Position numbers and translations under genes: made by a program
Assembly: GCF_900573885.1 (NCBI RefSeq)
Contig: NZ_UPSE01000346.1
Location: forward strand, 62,001 to 126,000
Direction: 5' to 3'
DNA: 64,000 nucleotides
Source of the DNA: Pseudomonas viridiflava
GTDB lineage: Bacteria > Pseudomonadota > Gammaproteobacteria > Pseudomonadales > Pseudomonadaceae
Part shown: one piece after another, positions 24,517 to 32,277 of the stretch
Position numbering within the stretch: position 1 is the stretch's first letter
How the letters are laid out: every line of letters starts with the position of its first letter
Notes under the pieces: generated by a model
The model's input: the letters and a program-made list of their open reading frames with translations, nothing else
The model's database searches: none
Told to the model about the DNA's origin: nothing

Positions 24517-25884
24517 ATGAGTTTTGCCGATCCGCAAGAAGCCCTGAATTTTCTGCAACAGAACCCCGATATCGAGATGTTCGAGCTGTTCATCATCGAC
24601 AACAACGGCGTGCCACGCGGCAAGCTGTTGCACCGTGACGAGCTGATGGCCGTGTACGAAACCGGCCGGCCGCTGCCCAGCACCATTCTGGGCCTGAGCA
24701 TCAATGGCGACGACGTGGAAAACTCCGGGCTGGTCTGGGACGTGGGCGATATCGATTGCCGCGCCTACCCGGTGGCCGGCAGCCTGACGCGCTTGCCATG
24801 GCGCCTGATGCCCACCGCCGCCGTGCAAGTCAGCATGCACAGCGAGCAGGGCATGCCGGCAGCGGTTGCCGACCCGCGCCGGTTGCTGGAAAAAGTGATC
24901 AACGAACTGCAAGCCGACGGTTACTACCCGGTCATGGCTGCGGAGCTGGAGTTTTATCTGCTCGACCAGAAACGCGACGCCCAGGGCCGTCCGCAGCCCG
25001 CGCTGGATGCCGATGGTGGTCGGCCTTACAGCACCCAGGTGTACGGCTTGCGTGAGCTCGAACAGATCGAACCCTTTCTCGCCGACCTGTACGCCGCCTG
25101 CAAAGCCCAAGGCATTCCAGCGCGCACGGCGATTTCCGAATACGCCCCCGGCCAGGTGGAAATCACCCTGGAACACCGCACCGACGCCCTGCAAGCCATG
25201 GACGAAGCGGTGCGATACAAACGCCTGGTTAAAGGCGTGGCGCACAAACACGGCATGACGGCCTGCTTTATGGCCAAACCTTTCGACCATATCGCCGGCA
25301 CCGGCATGCACATGCACGTGAGCATCGCCGATAAACACGGCAACAATCTGTTCGCCAGCGAAGCGCCGGACGGCACGCCACTGCTGAAACAGGCGGTGGC
25401 CGGCATGCTCTCGACGCTGCTCGACTCGCTGCTGTTCTTCTGCCCGAACGCCAACTCTTATCGCCGCTTCCAGGCCAACAGCTACGCGCCGCTGGCGCCG
25501 ACCTGGGGCGTTGATAACCGCACTGTCAGCCTGCGTGTGCCCGGCGGCCCGGCCAATAGCCGGCATATCGAACACCGCATTTGCGGCGCGGACGCCAACC
25601 CGTACCTGGCGGCGGCGGCGATTCTGGCCGGCATTCATCGCGGCATTCGCGAACAGCTCGACCCCGGCGCGCCAATCGAGGGTAACGGCTACGCCCAAGC
25701 CACCGACGTGCTGCCCACCGACTGGCTGACCACCCTGCGCGCGTTGGAAAAATCCGCCTGGGCCCGGGATGCCCTGGGCGACGATTTCCTGCGCGTGTAC
25801 CTGGCCGTAAAAAATGCCGAATACCGCCAATTCATGGGGGAAGTCGGCGACCAGGACTGGCGCTGGTACCTGCAACAGGCCTGA
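24517..25884 (+). CDS. Gamma-glutamyl-polyamine synthetase (glutamine synthetase family, PuuA/PauA-like)
   Basis: A 455-residue glutamine-synthetase fold enzyme, likely ligating glutamate to putrescine or another amine with ATP as the first step of gamma-glutamylated polyamine breakdown. Family motifs are visible: MAAELEFYLL (metal-binding Glu), a second Glu-containing segment EYAPGQVEITLEHR, GTGMHMHVS and NSYRRFQ...NRTVSLRVPGG around the ATP/glutamate site. The start chosen is the ATG at 24517, with AAGAGA at 24505-24510; the open frame back to 24460 lacks a site. An FAD oxidase follows on the same strand, which favours polyamine catabolism over ammonia assimilation. Pseudomonas carries several paralogues, so the exact substrate is open. 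Confidence 0.85.
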   Translation: MSFADPQEALNFLQQNPDIEMFELFIIDNNGVPRGKLLHRDELMAVYETGRPLPSTILGLSINGDDVENSGLVWDVGDIDCRAYPVAGSLTRLPWRLMPTAAVQVSMHSEQGMPAAVADPRRLLEKVINELQADGYYPVMAAELEFYLLDQKRDAQGRPQPALDADGGRPYSTQVYGLRELEQIEPFLADLYAACKAQGIPARTAISEYAPGQVEITLEHRTDALQAMDEAVRYKRLVKGVAHKHGMTACFMAKPFDHIAGTGMHMHVSIADKHGNNLFASEAPDGTPLLKQAVAGMLSTLLDSLLFFCPNANSYRRFQANSYAPLAPTWGVDNRTVSLRVPGGPANSRHIEHRICGADANPYLAAAAILAGIHRGIREQLDPGAPIEGNGYAQATDVLPTDWLTTLRALEKSAWARDALGDDFLRVYLAVKNAEYRQFMGEVGDQDWRWYLQQA

Positions 25885-25930
25885 CTAATTTTTACCATCG
25901 AGCCGACCCCGATCCCCTAGGAACCAGCGC

Positions 25931-25966
25931 TCTGGCGAAGCACTTCACATCAACCGCTTCGCCAGA
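25931..25966. repeat. Perfect 11-bp hairpin between synthetase and oxidase genes
   Basis: TCTGGCGAAGC (25931-25941) and GCTTCGCCAGA (25956-25966) are exact inverted repeats with a 14-nt loop. It lies in the 132-bp gap of an apparent two-gene unit. There is no T-run directly after it, so it resembles a REP-like or mRNA-processing hairpin more than a standard terminator. Confidence 0.75.
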
Positions 25967-26016
25967 GAGCTCGCTTCTACAGGAACGCGACAGGGCCGAA
26001 AGATCTGGATGACCTT

Positions 26017-27306
26017 ATGACCTCGCAACGCAGCAATTCCTACTACACCGCCACGCTCAACGAAGAAACCAGTTACCCGCGCCTCGAAGGCGAAGTGCGT
26101 GTCGACGTGGCCATTATCGGCGGCGGCTTTACCGGCGTTTCCACAGCGTTGGAACTGGCCGAGCGCGGCCTGAAAGTGGCGATTATCGAAGCGAAAAAAA
26201 TCGGCTGGGGCGCCACCGGGCGCAACGGCGGGCAAGTGACCGGCAGCCTCTCGGGCGATGAAGCAATGCGCAAACAGATGCGCGCCAAGCTAGGCGATGA
26301 CGTCGACGACTTCATCTGGAACCTGCGCTGGCGCGGCCACGAAATCATCAAAAAGCGCGTCGAGAAATACAACATCCAGTGCGACCTCAAACACGGTCAC
26401 CTGCACGCCGCCTACAAACCCAGCCACATGGACGGCCTGCGCGCCAACTACGACGAAGCCGTGCGCCGGGGAATGGGCGACGACGTGCGTATGGTCAGCG
26501 CCGCCGAAATGCCCAGCCTGCTGGAAACCAGCATCTACCACGGCGCGCTGCACAACCGCCGCAACATGCACGTGCACTCGCTGAACCTGTGTCTGGGCGA
26601 AGTGCGCGCCGCTGAGAGCCTGGGCGCCGTAGTGTTCGAGAACTCGCCAGTGGTCGACATCATCCACGGCGACGTGCCCGTGGTCGTTACCGAGCACGGT
26701 CGTGTAATCGCCAACTCGGTGATCCTCGCCGGCAACGCCTACCACAAGCTGGAAAAACGCAAGATGGCCGGCATGATCTTCCCGGCCTCCGGCGGCATCG
26801 TCGTCACCGAGCCGCTGGGCGAAGAGGTGGCCGCCAAACTCAACCCGCAAGACCTGGCGGTCTACGACTGCCGCTTCGTACTCGACTACTACCGCATGAC
26901 TGCCGACAAACGCCTGCTGTTCGGCGGCGGCGCCAACTACTCCGGCCGCGACTCACGCGACATCGCCGGCGAACTGCGCCCCGCCATCGAACACACCTTC
27001 CCGCGTTTGAAAGGCGTGAAAATCGACTATCAATGGAGCGGCATGATGGGCATCGTCATCAACCGCATTCCGCAGCTCGGCAAGCTGTCGAAAAACGTCT
27101 GGTATGCGCAGGGCTACTCCGGCCATGGCGTAGCGACGACGCATATCGTCGGCGAAATCATGGCTAATGCCGTGACCGGTTCTCTGGAGAAATTCGACAC
27201 CTTTGCCGGCGTCAGCCATATCCGCCTGCCGTTTGGCGATTGGGTGGGCAACCAGATGCTGGCGGTGGGCATGTGGTACTACCAGATGCTTGAGCGGCTA
27301 CGGTAA
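26017..27306 (+). CDS. FAD-dependent gamma-glutamyl-polyamine oxidase (PuuB/PauB-like)
   Basis: A 429-residue DAO-family flavoprotein. The dinucleotide-binding motif VAIIGGGFTGVSTALELAERG lies at about residues 31-51, followed by the GWGATGRNGGQV segment typical of the PuuB/OrdL group, where the flavin is bound. The C-terminal segment SGMMGIVINRIPQLG...GYSGHGVATTHIVGE is also characteristic. It likely oxidises gamma-glutamyl-putrescine or a related amine to the aldehyde with release of H2O2 and ammonia. It lies 132 bp after the synthetase gene, consistent with a shared pathway. The aldehyde dehydrogenase and amidotransferase steps are not in the window. Confidence 0.87.
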   Translation: MTSQRSNSYYTATLNEETSYPRLEGEVRVDVAIIGGGFTGVSTALELAERGLKVAIIEAKKIGWGATGRNGGQVTGSLSGDEAMRKQMRAKLGDDVDDFIWNLRWRGHEIIKKRVEKYNIQCDLKHGHLHAAYKPSHMDGLRANYDEAVRRGMGDDVRMVSAAEMPSLLETSIYHGALHNRRNMHVHSLNLCLGEVRAAESLGAVVFENSPVVDIIHGDVPVVVTEHGRVIANSVILAGNAYHKLEKRKMAGMIFPASGGIVVTEPLGEEVAAKLNPQDLAVYDCRFVLDYYRMTADKRLLFGGGANYSGRDSRDIAGELRPAIEHTFPRLKGVKIDYQWSGMMGIVINRIPQLGKLSKNVWYAQGYSGHGVATTHIVGEIMANAVTGSLEKFDTFAGVSHIRLPFGDWVGNQMLAVGMWYYQMLERLR

Positions 27307-27334
27307 TACCCGCACGGGCGTATGTAAGGATTTT

Positions 27335-27350
27335 TCCACCGTAAGGTGGA
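27335..27350. terminator. Small hairpin after the oxidase gene
   Basis: TCCACC-GTAA-GGTGGA forms a perfect 6-bp stem 28 bp after the oxidase stop. The run of T lies before the stem (ATTTTTCC) and not after it on the + strand, so it would work better as a terminator for minus-strand transcription, or as a REP remnant. Function is uncertain. Confidence 0.4.
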
Positions 27351-27486
27351 TGAAGTTCTGCGCGCATGAAGGGCATTGCGAGGCGCTCTATCTTCGACCG
27401 CTCTGATGCCTGTCCGAGCGGTCCTACAGTTTTGCTGACGATGATTTCCTACTGTTGGCCGATCATTCCGCAACCGGATGTCGGCC

Positions 27487-27882
27487 ATGAACAAGCACTG
27501 CTTTCGTCTCATTTTCAGCAAGCCGCTTGGCTTCCTGATACCCGTAGCTGAAATCACCACGGCCCAGCGCAAGCCGGGGCAGCAGCGAACGCCGTGCCTG
27601 CCGCCGACTCCTCCCGCCTTTTCGTTAAAACGCATCGTACTTTCTCTGCTGTTGGCAACTACGCCCGGTTGGGCTGCGGCGGAAATTCTGCTGGACCGCA
27701 ACTTCGGCGGCACGTCGGTGGGCAGCGCGGCCAATGGTGTGCCGGTCATCGAAATTGCCAACCTCAATTTAAAGAGCCAGCGCTTTCGCATGAGCCCAGG
27801 CATGAAAAGCGGCAACCTGTCGCAAGCCAGTATATCGAGTTGCGTAAGCTCCTTGATATGCCGCCGGACCCGGGCAATGTAG
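27487..27882 (+). pseudogene. TpsA-like (two-partner secretion) N-terminal export leader, short frame upstream of SET gene
   Basis: A 131-codon frame. Its N-terminus, MNKHCFRLIFSKPLGFLIPVAE, matches the extended signal-peptide region of large exported TpsA/filamentous-haemagglutinin proteins. A hydrophobic core ending in ...LLATTPGWAAA and the segment AANGVPVIEIAN follow, resembling the start of the TPS domain (usually ANGVP-(V/L)-(V/I)-N-I). The resemblance stops near residue 95 and the frame ends at a TAG (27880-27882). A complete TpsA would run for thousands of residues. It overlaps the -1 frame of the SET-domain protein, and at 27768-27774 there is an in-phase slippery heptamer (see findings). 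It is either the export leader of a frameshift-fused protein or a remnant of a rearranged TpsA gene. No tpsB gene is in the window. An upstream in-frame ATG at 27478 is also possible. Confidence 0.6.
27768..27811 (+). promoter_or_regulatory. Candidate -1 programmed frameshift signal
   Basis: In the leader frame the codons read AAT TTA AAG, so T-TTA-AAG (27768-27774) is an in-phase X-XXY-YYZ heptamer. After a 6-nt spacer, CGCTTT (27781-27786) can pair with AAAGCG (27806-27811). Inside it, CATG (27789-27792) can pair with CATG (27801-27804), leaving an 8-nt loop. A -1 slip moves ribosomes into the frame of the SET-domain protein, which is open here and stays open to 30245. This is inference from layout. 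The stem is modest and no protein evidence is available. Confidence 0.4.
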
Positions 27883-30245
27883 ACCTCACAACGATGTCCG
27901 CCAAACCTACCTATAACGACTTGGACACGGCGCGTACGCAAATCAGGCCGGGCGACTTTAATGAGCAGGGTACAGTGCCGGTGAGGGCTGATGAAAATGC
28001 ACGGCAGCTTGAGGGAGGCGCCGAGTCAAACCGAAGAGCGAACTTTCTAGAGCTCGCCCGCGCTTTCAAGACTGCGAGAGGCAAGCTGCCGGATGTTCCC
28101 GGTACGGCAGGCCTTGCGGCAAACGCGCAAACCACGGTAACCACAGCGCCTGCGCAACTGAACGAATCAATCCCTGTTTTTCTGACCGACGAATTGGCGC
28201 CAGAAGCGCCAGCGTCACTGCGTCATAAGACAGGCGACAGCAAAAAAGAAGATAACCGAAAGACCTTTGATCAATGGCTACTTCACGCGGGGGATGTGTT
28301 TGATTCACGATCGTTAGAAGCAGATCTGGAGAAAAAAGAGAACGCGCTATATACGGGAGCATGGTTAAATATGCATCGGCCAATAAAGGACGCAATAAGT
28401 GGTAAGGGAAGCTATTTGGCCGCGCTCCAGTTCTATTACGCGTCATCAAAAGATCCTGCCGCGAATAATATTATGGGATTTTCGCGATCCATAGGGGTGC
28501 CCAGAGCAGTTATAGCCAAGTGGATTACCTCCGATAGAGTCTGGAATATTGGTTTGCCAGCTGCTCACCATAAAGTTGCCGAGCAACTGGCTGCCAAACG
28601 GCCCGAGCTATTGCCTGGTTTCGCTCCAGTGATCGTGTTTCCCAACCTCACCGCGTCCAAGAGTAAAGGCTCGACGTTAAGCTCTAGTGATCGACTTATC
28701 TTTGATAAAGCGGTGGCACAGGCCGATGACGTTTTTGATGTGAAACGGGTCATGGAGGTCGTTGGCAAATCGACGCCCCGTGAATTGCATTCGAGCTTCT
28801 TGCGCATGCACAAGCCCATTGCCGAAGCGCTGACTGGACAGGGTCTTTATCTGGCCGCTATGCGATATCGAAATCTGTCGAGCGAGCAGAAGGCGCAAGT
28901 CTCGTATAAACGTTTTTGCGAAGACCAATGCGTAAAACGGAAGTCAATGGATAGATGGATTTCGGTTGCCGGCGACTGGAACATAGGCTTCGAAGCTGCG
29001 CACAACAATGTCATGGCGCAGCTGACAGCCCGCCGGCCTGATCTATTGGCGTTGTCTAAAGAGGTTGTTGCATCGGCGGCGCAGACCAACCACCACCGCC
29101 CCGAAGCTATTGTCGACATGTCACGCGAGAATGTCGCCGAGCAAGCCACTCAAACAAGTCTGCCGCATCTTCCCAAGCCAATTCCGGATTCGCAGGCACT
29201 ACCTTCTCCTCGCCTGGTAATTAACGAGTCACCTGATGATATGTATGTTGATATCAGCGCCCCGCCCATAATAAGCCTGGATCCTGCAAGCGATGACAGT
29301 AGCCTCGGCCTGGTTATTGATACTGCCCCGTCGTCAATCGCTGCGTCGCCTGTACAAAGCCCTGAAATAATCGAGACAGAGGCGCAACCGAGTTATTTCA
29401 GACCCTGGATTAAACCCGAACCATCTACTTCGCCCAACCCAGCCCCGGAAAGCCCGATTACTGCTGAGGCGCCAGTAAAGGAAGAAGTGCCAATACCGCG
29501 TCATCGTATAGACAACACTGTCCCTATTCTCCAGGGGGAGAATGGCGAAGATATATTGCTGGATGCCTTGCAGCCATCACAAAGAAACAGGCGAACCAGC
29601 AACGTGCAAGAGTTGCTTGATCGCATGAAGCTGACGTTCGGCGATGACACAAAAGAGGCTATGGCCAAGCGAGCTGCGGTGACCGGTGGTAGTAATATTC
29701 GGGCAACTATAAAGCACATCAAAGATGATGTCGGGGAACGAGCCCGCTGGCTGGCAACCCTTTCCGGCGAAGAACGGGCACGTTATATGGAAAGCTGGAT
29801 GGAAGTTGAAGAGGTGCCGGGCATGGGGCGCGGCGTCAAGGCTGCCCGCGACATTCCGCCTTTTACCGTTCTGGCCCCTTATGCCGGAAAGTTATTGTCA
29901 GGTGACGCTATCAATGCCGAGTGGGAGAAGTTGGGTATGAACTTCACCAACTATACGTTTGGCACCAAAAGCGATAACACCCTCATCAGTGCATTCGGTG
30001 ACGGCATCGGCAATATTTCCAGCCTGGTTAACAAAGGCGATGATCCGGCGCAAAACAACCTGACGGTCATGATGCTGGGCGGCAAGTTGGTGTACCTGAT
30101 GAATGATCGACCCATTTCAGCCGGTGAAGCGTTGTTATATGACTATGGTGAGGCTTATGACTACCGCGGCTGGCCAAAGCATCCGATTTTGGTGCAAGAC
30201 TCCGAGCCCTCGGATGCAAGCGGCACCGAGTCGGAAATAGAGTAA
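27858..30245 (+). CDS. Large accessory protein with two internal repeats and a C-terminal SET domain
   Basis: The frame is open from at least 27594. Codons before about 27770 are a shadow of the TpsA-like leader, so the first independent ATG considered is 27858 (795 residues); it has no clear ribosome site. Parts by base position: an Ala/Thr-rich N-terminal stretch; repeat 1 (28250-28625) and repeat 2 (28688-29060), each with DVFD, MH(R/K)PI, G(K/Q)G-YLAA and WNIG--AAH; a Pro/Ser/Glu-rich linker (29090-29520); and a SET-domain region (about 29800-30170) with GMGRGVKAARDI, PYAGKLL, a degenerate substitute for the usual N-H-S-C motif (SSLVNKGDDPAQNN) and the C-terminal LLYDYGEAYD. SET domains usually methylate protein lysines with S-adenosylmethionine. 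Base composition is clearly less GC-rich than the neighbours, suggesting transfer. The repeats are not recognised. A secreted effector or toxin role is inference from the leader. Confidence 0.7.
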   Translation: MPPDPGNVDLTTMSAKPTYNDLDTARTQIRPGDFNEQGTVPVRADENARQLEGGAESNRRANFLELARAFKTARGKLPDVPGTAGLAANAQTTVTTAPAQLNESIPVFLTDELAPEAPASLRHKTGDSKKEDNRKTFDQWLLHAGDVFDSRSLEADLEKKENALYTGAWLNMHRPIKDAISGKGSYLAALQFYYASSKDPAANNIMGFSRSIGVPRAVIAKWITSDRVWNIGLPAAHHKVAEQLAAKRPELLPGFAPVIVFPNLTASKSKGSTLSSSDRLIFDKAVAQADDVFDVKRVMEVVGKSTPRELHSSFLRMHKPIAEALTGQGLYLAAMRYRNLSSEQKAQVSYKRFCEDQCVKRKSMDRWISVAGDWNIGFEAAHNNVMAQLTARRPDLLALSKEVVASAAQTNHHRPEAIVDMSRENVAEQATQTSLPHLPKPIPDSQALPSPRLVINESPDDMYVDISAPPIISLDPASDDSSLGLVIDTAPSSIAASPVQSPEIIETEAQPSYFRPWIKPEPSTSPNPAPESPITAEAPVKEEVPIPRHRIDNTVPILQGENGEDILLDALQPSQRNRRTSNVQELLDRMKLTFGDDTKEAMAKRAAVTGGSNIRATIKHIKDDVGERARWLATLSGEERARYMESWMEVEEVPGMGRGVKAARDIPPFTVLAPYAGKLLSGDAINAEWEKLGMNFTNYTFGTKSDNTLISAFGDGIGNISSLVNKGDDPAQNNLTVMMLGGKLVYLMNDRPISAGEALLYDYGEAYDYRGWPKHPILVQDSEPSDASGTESEIE

Positions 30246-30400
30246 ATGGGAAGGCCAAGCTAGCCACCGGAAAGCGGTCGCGGCGGCAAATGGGTGCAAA
30301 CGCACAGTGCCGCCGCAAATACGTCAGGAAAGGTTGCAGCACCTTTGCCATCTCGCCACACCCCGGTAGCATCGAGGGTTCATGGATTACGGGGTGACGC

Positions 30401-31318
30401 ATGCATACCAAACTCGACGCCTGCCTGGATGCAGTCAATCAAATCCTCCTCGGCAAGGAATCTCAGGTTCGCCTGGCTCTGACCTGTCTGTTGGCGCGGG
30501 GCCATTTGCTGATCGAAGACCTGCCCGGCATGGGCAAAACCACCCTCAGTCACGCCTTGGCCAATGTGCTGGGTTTGAATTTCCAGCGCATTCAGTTCAC
30601 TTCAGATTTACTGCCCGGCGACATCCTCGGCACCTCGGTATTCGATAAGGACAGCGGCCTCTTTGTGTTTCATCCAGGGCCGATCTTTGCCGAGTTGGTG
30701 CTGGCCGATGAAATCAACCGCGCCACGCCGAAAAGCCAGAGTGCGTTGCTGGAGGCGATGGAGGAGGGCCAGGTGACTATCGAGGGCGCCACCCGGCCCC
30801 TGCCGGAGCCGTTCTTTGTGATTGCCACGCAAAACCCGGTCAGCCAGGGCGGCACCTTTGCATTGCCCGAGTCGCAGCTGGACCGGTTCCTGATGCGCTT
30901 GTCACTGGGCTATCCGGCGAAGGCTGCGGAGAAGGCGCTGCTGCTTGGTGAAGCGCGGCGGGAAATGTTGCCGCGACTGGATGCAGTGCTGAGCCATGAA
31001 CAATTGGCCGAGCTGCAAGCCGAAGTGCCCAAGGTACGCGCCAGCGATGCGTTGGTGGATTACGTGCTGCGTCTGGTGGAGGCCACCCGTACCCAGCCGC
31101 AATTTGCCTGGGGATTGTCGCCTCGGGCGAGTCTGGCGCTGTTGGCGGCGGCGCGCGCATGGGCCTTCCTGGCGCAGCGCGATTATGTGATTCCCGAGGA
31201 CGTGCAGGCGGTGCTGCCCTCGGTGGTTGGCCACCGTTTGCGTGAGCGCGCCGACCCGGCCGGGCATGGCGGCGGCGCATTGGTGCAGTGGCTGCTTCGC
31301 GAAGTGCCTGCGCTCTGA
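30401..31318 (+). CDS. moxR: MoxR-family AAA+ ATPase
   Basis: A 305-residue AAA+ ATPase of the MoxR group, thought to act as a chaperone in assembly or activation of partner proteins. Walker A is seen as PGMGKTTL near residues 44-51, Walker B as LVLADEINR, the sensor region as FVIATQNPVSQGGTF, and ALPESQLDRFLMRL is a family signature. The start is the ATG at 30401, preceded by GGGGTGA. Its stop overlaps the start of a DUF58 gene (TGATG), followed by a transglutaminase gene, the standard MoxR-DUF58-transglutaminase arrangement. The 155-bp gap upstream separates it from the SET gene and shows no obvious promoter. Confidence 0.92.
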   Translation: MHTKLDACLDAVNQILLGKESQVRLALTCLLARGHLLIEDLPGMGKTTLSHALANVLGLNFQRIQFTSDLLPGDILGTSVFDKDSGLFVFHPGPIFAELVLADEINRATPKSQSALLEAMEEGQVTIEGATRPLPEPFFVIATQNPVSQGGTFALPESQLDRFLMRLSLGYPAKAAEKALLLGEARREMLPRLDAVLSHEQLAELQAEVPKVRASDALVDYVLRLVEATRTQPQFAWGLSPRASLALLAAARAWAFLAQRDYVIPEDVQAVLPSVVGHRLRERADPAGHGGGALVQWLLREVPAL

Positions 31319-32277
31319 TGGCAGCGCTAAAAGCGCGCTGGCAGCGTTGGTTGCAGCGACGTATTCCACCGGCCAACAGCGTGTTGCTGACGCAGCGGCG
31401 TATTTTCATTATTCCGACGCGCATCGGCGCCGCGTTTGGCGTGGCGCTGTTTTTGATGTTGATGGCCGGCGTCAATTATCAGAACAGCCCCGCTTATGGC
31501 CTGACCTTTTTGCTTGCGGCGGTGTTTGTCATCGCCATTCTGCATACCTACCGAAACCTCGCCGGCCTGACGTTGCACGCGGCCGGCGGGCGGCCGGTAT
31601 TTGTCGGTGAACAAGCGACGTTTCGTGTGCGCCTGACCAGCAATGGCCGCGCTCATCAGTCCGTCGCGTTGGGCTGGCCGCCGCAGGAACTGCAGCGTTA
31701 TGACGTGCCGGTCGATGGCATCAGCGAAAGCGAGATCACCGTGCCGGCCAATCGTCGTGGCTGGTTACGGCCAGGGCGCCTGCGGGTGGAAAGCCGCTTT
31801 CCGCTCGGCATTCTGGTGGCCTGGAGTCAGGTCGATCTGGATCAGGCGCTGCTGGTGTACCCACGCCCGTTGCCCGGGGAGCTGCCGGTATCGGCAGGGG
31901 TGAAAGATGACGATGATGACGAAGAGGGTGCCCGCGCGCTGGGTCTGGGCGCGGATGATTTTCAGGGGCTCAAAGCCTATCAACCCGGTGACTCGAAACG
32001 GCGCCTGCACTGGAAGGCCTATTCCCGCGGGCAAGGTTTGCTGGTGAAGGATTTTGCCGCCCTGGCTGGCCGTGACCTGTGGCTGGATTTTGATGAATTG
32101 CAGGGCGACAGTGAAATGCGCCTGTCGCTGCTGTGCCATTGGGTGCTGGCGTTGTCGGAGCGTCAGCAACCGTTCGCCTTGCGACTGCCGGCAGCAGTCC
32201 ACGGCCCGGACATTGGTGAAACGCATCGTGAAGCGTGCCTGCGCGCGTTGGCTCTGCACGGAGAGACCGAGCGATGA
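31318..32277 (+). CDS. DUF58-domain membrane-associated protein
   Basis: A 319-residue protein with two N-terminal hydrophobic helices (about residues 30-75) and a C-terminal DUF58 domain marked by DDFQGLKAYQPGDSKRRLHW and KAYSRGQGLLVKDF. DUF58 proteins have a von Willebrand-A-like fold and regularly occur between moxR and transglutaminase genes. The biochemical role is unknown. The start is the ATG at 31318 overlapping the moxR TGA, although the frame is open 30 bp further up. Its last four bases overlap the next gene (ATGA), so the three genes are translationally coupled. Confidence 0.9.
   Translation: MAALKARWQRWLQRRIPPANSVLLTQRRIFIIPTRIGAAFGVALFLMLMAGVNYQNSPAYGLTFLLAAVFVIAILHTYRNLAGLTLHAAGGRPVFVGEQATFRVRLTSNGRAHQSVALGWPPQELQRYDVPVDGISESEITVPANRRGWLRPGRLRVESRFPLGILVAWSQVDLDQALLVYPRPLPGELPVSAGVKDDDDDEEGARALGLGADDFQGLKAYQPGDSKRRLHWKAYSRGQGLLVKDFAALAGRDLWLDFDELQGDSEMRLSLLCHWVLALSERQQPFALRLPAAVHGPDIGETHREACLRALALHGETER

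Noticed and set aside
27594..27857. GTG at 27594 as the start of the SET-domain protein
   Set aside because: There is no good ribosome site, and the encoded segment is the shadow frame of the TpsA-like leader. I kept 27858 as the conservative start and described the frameshift alternative separately.
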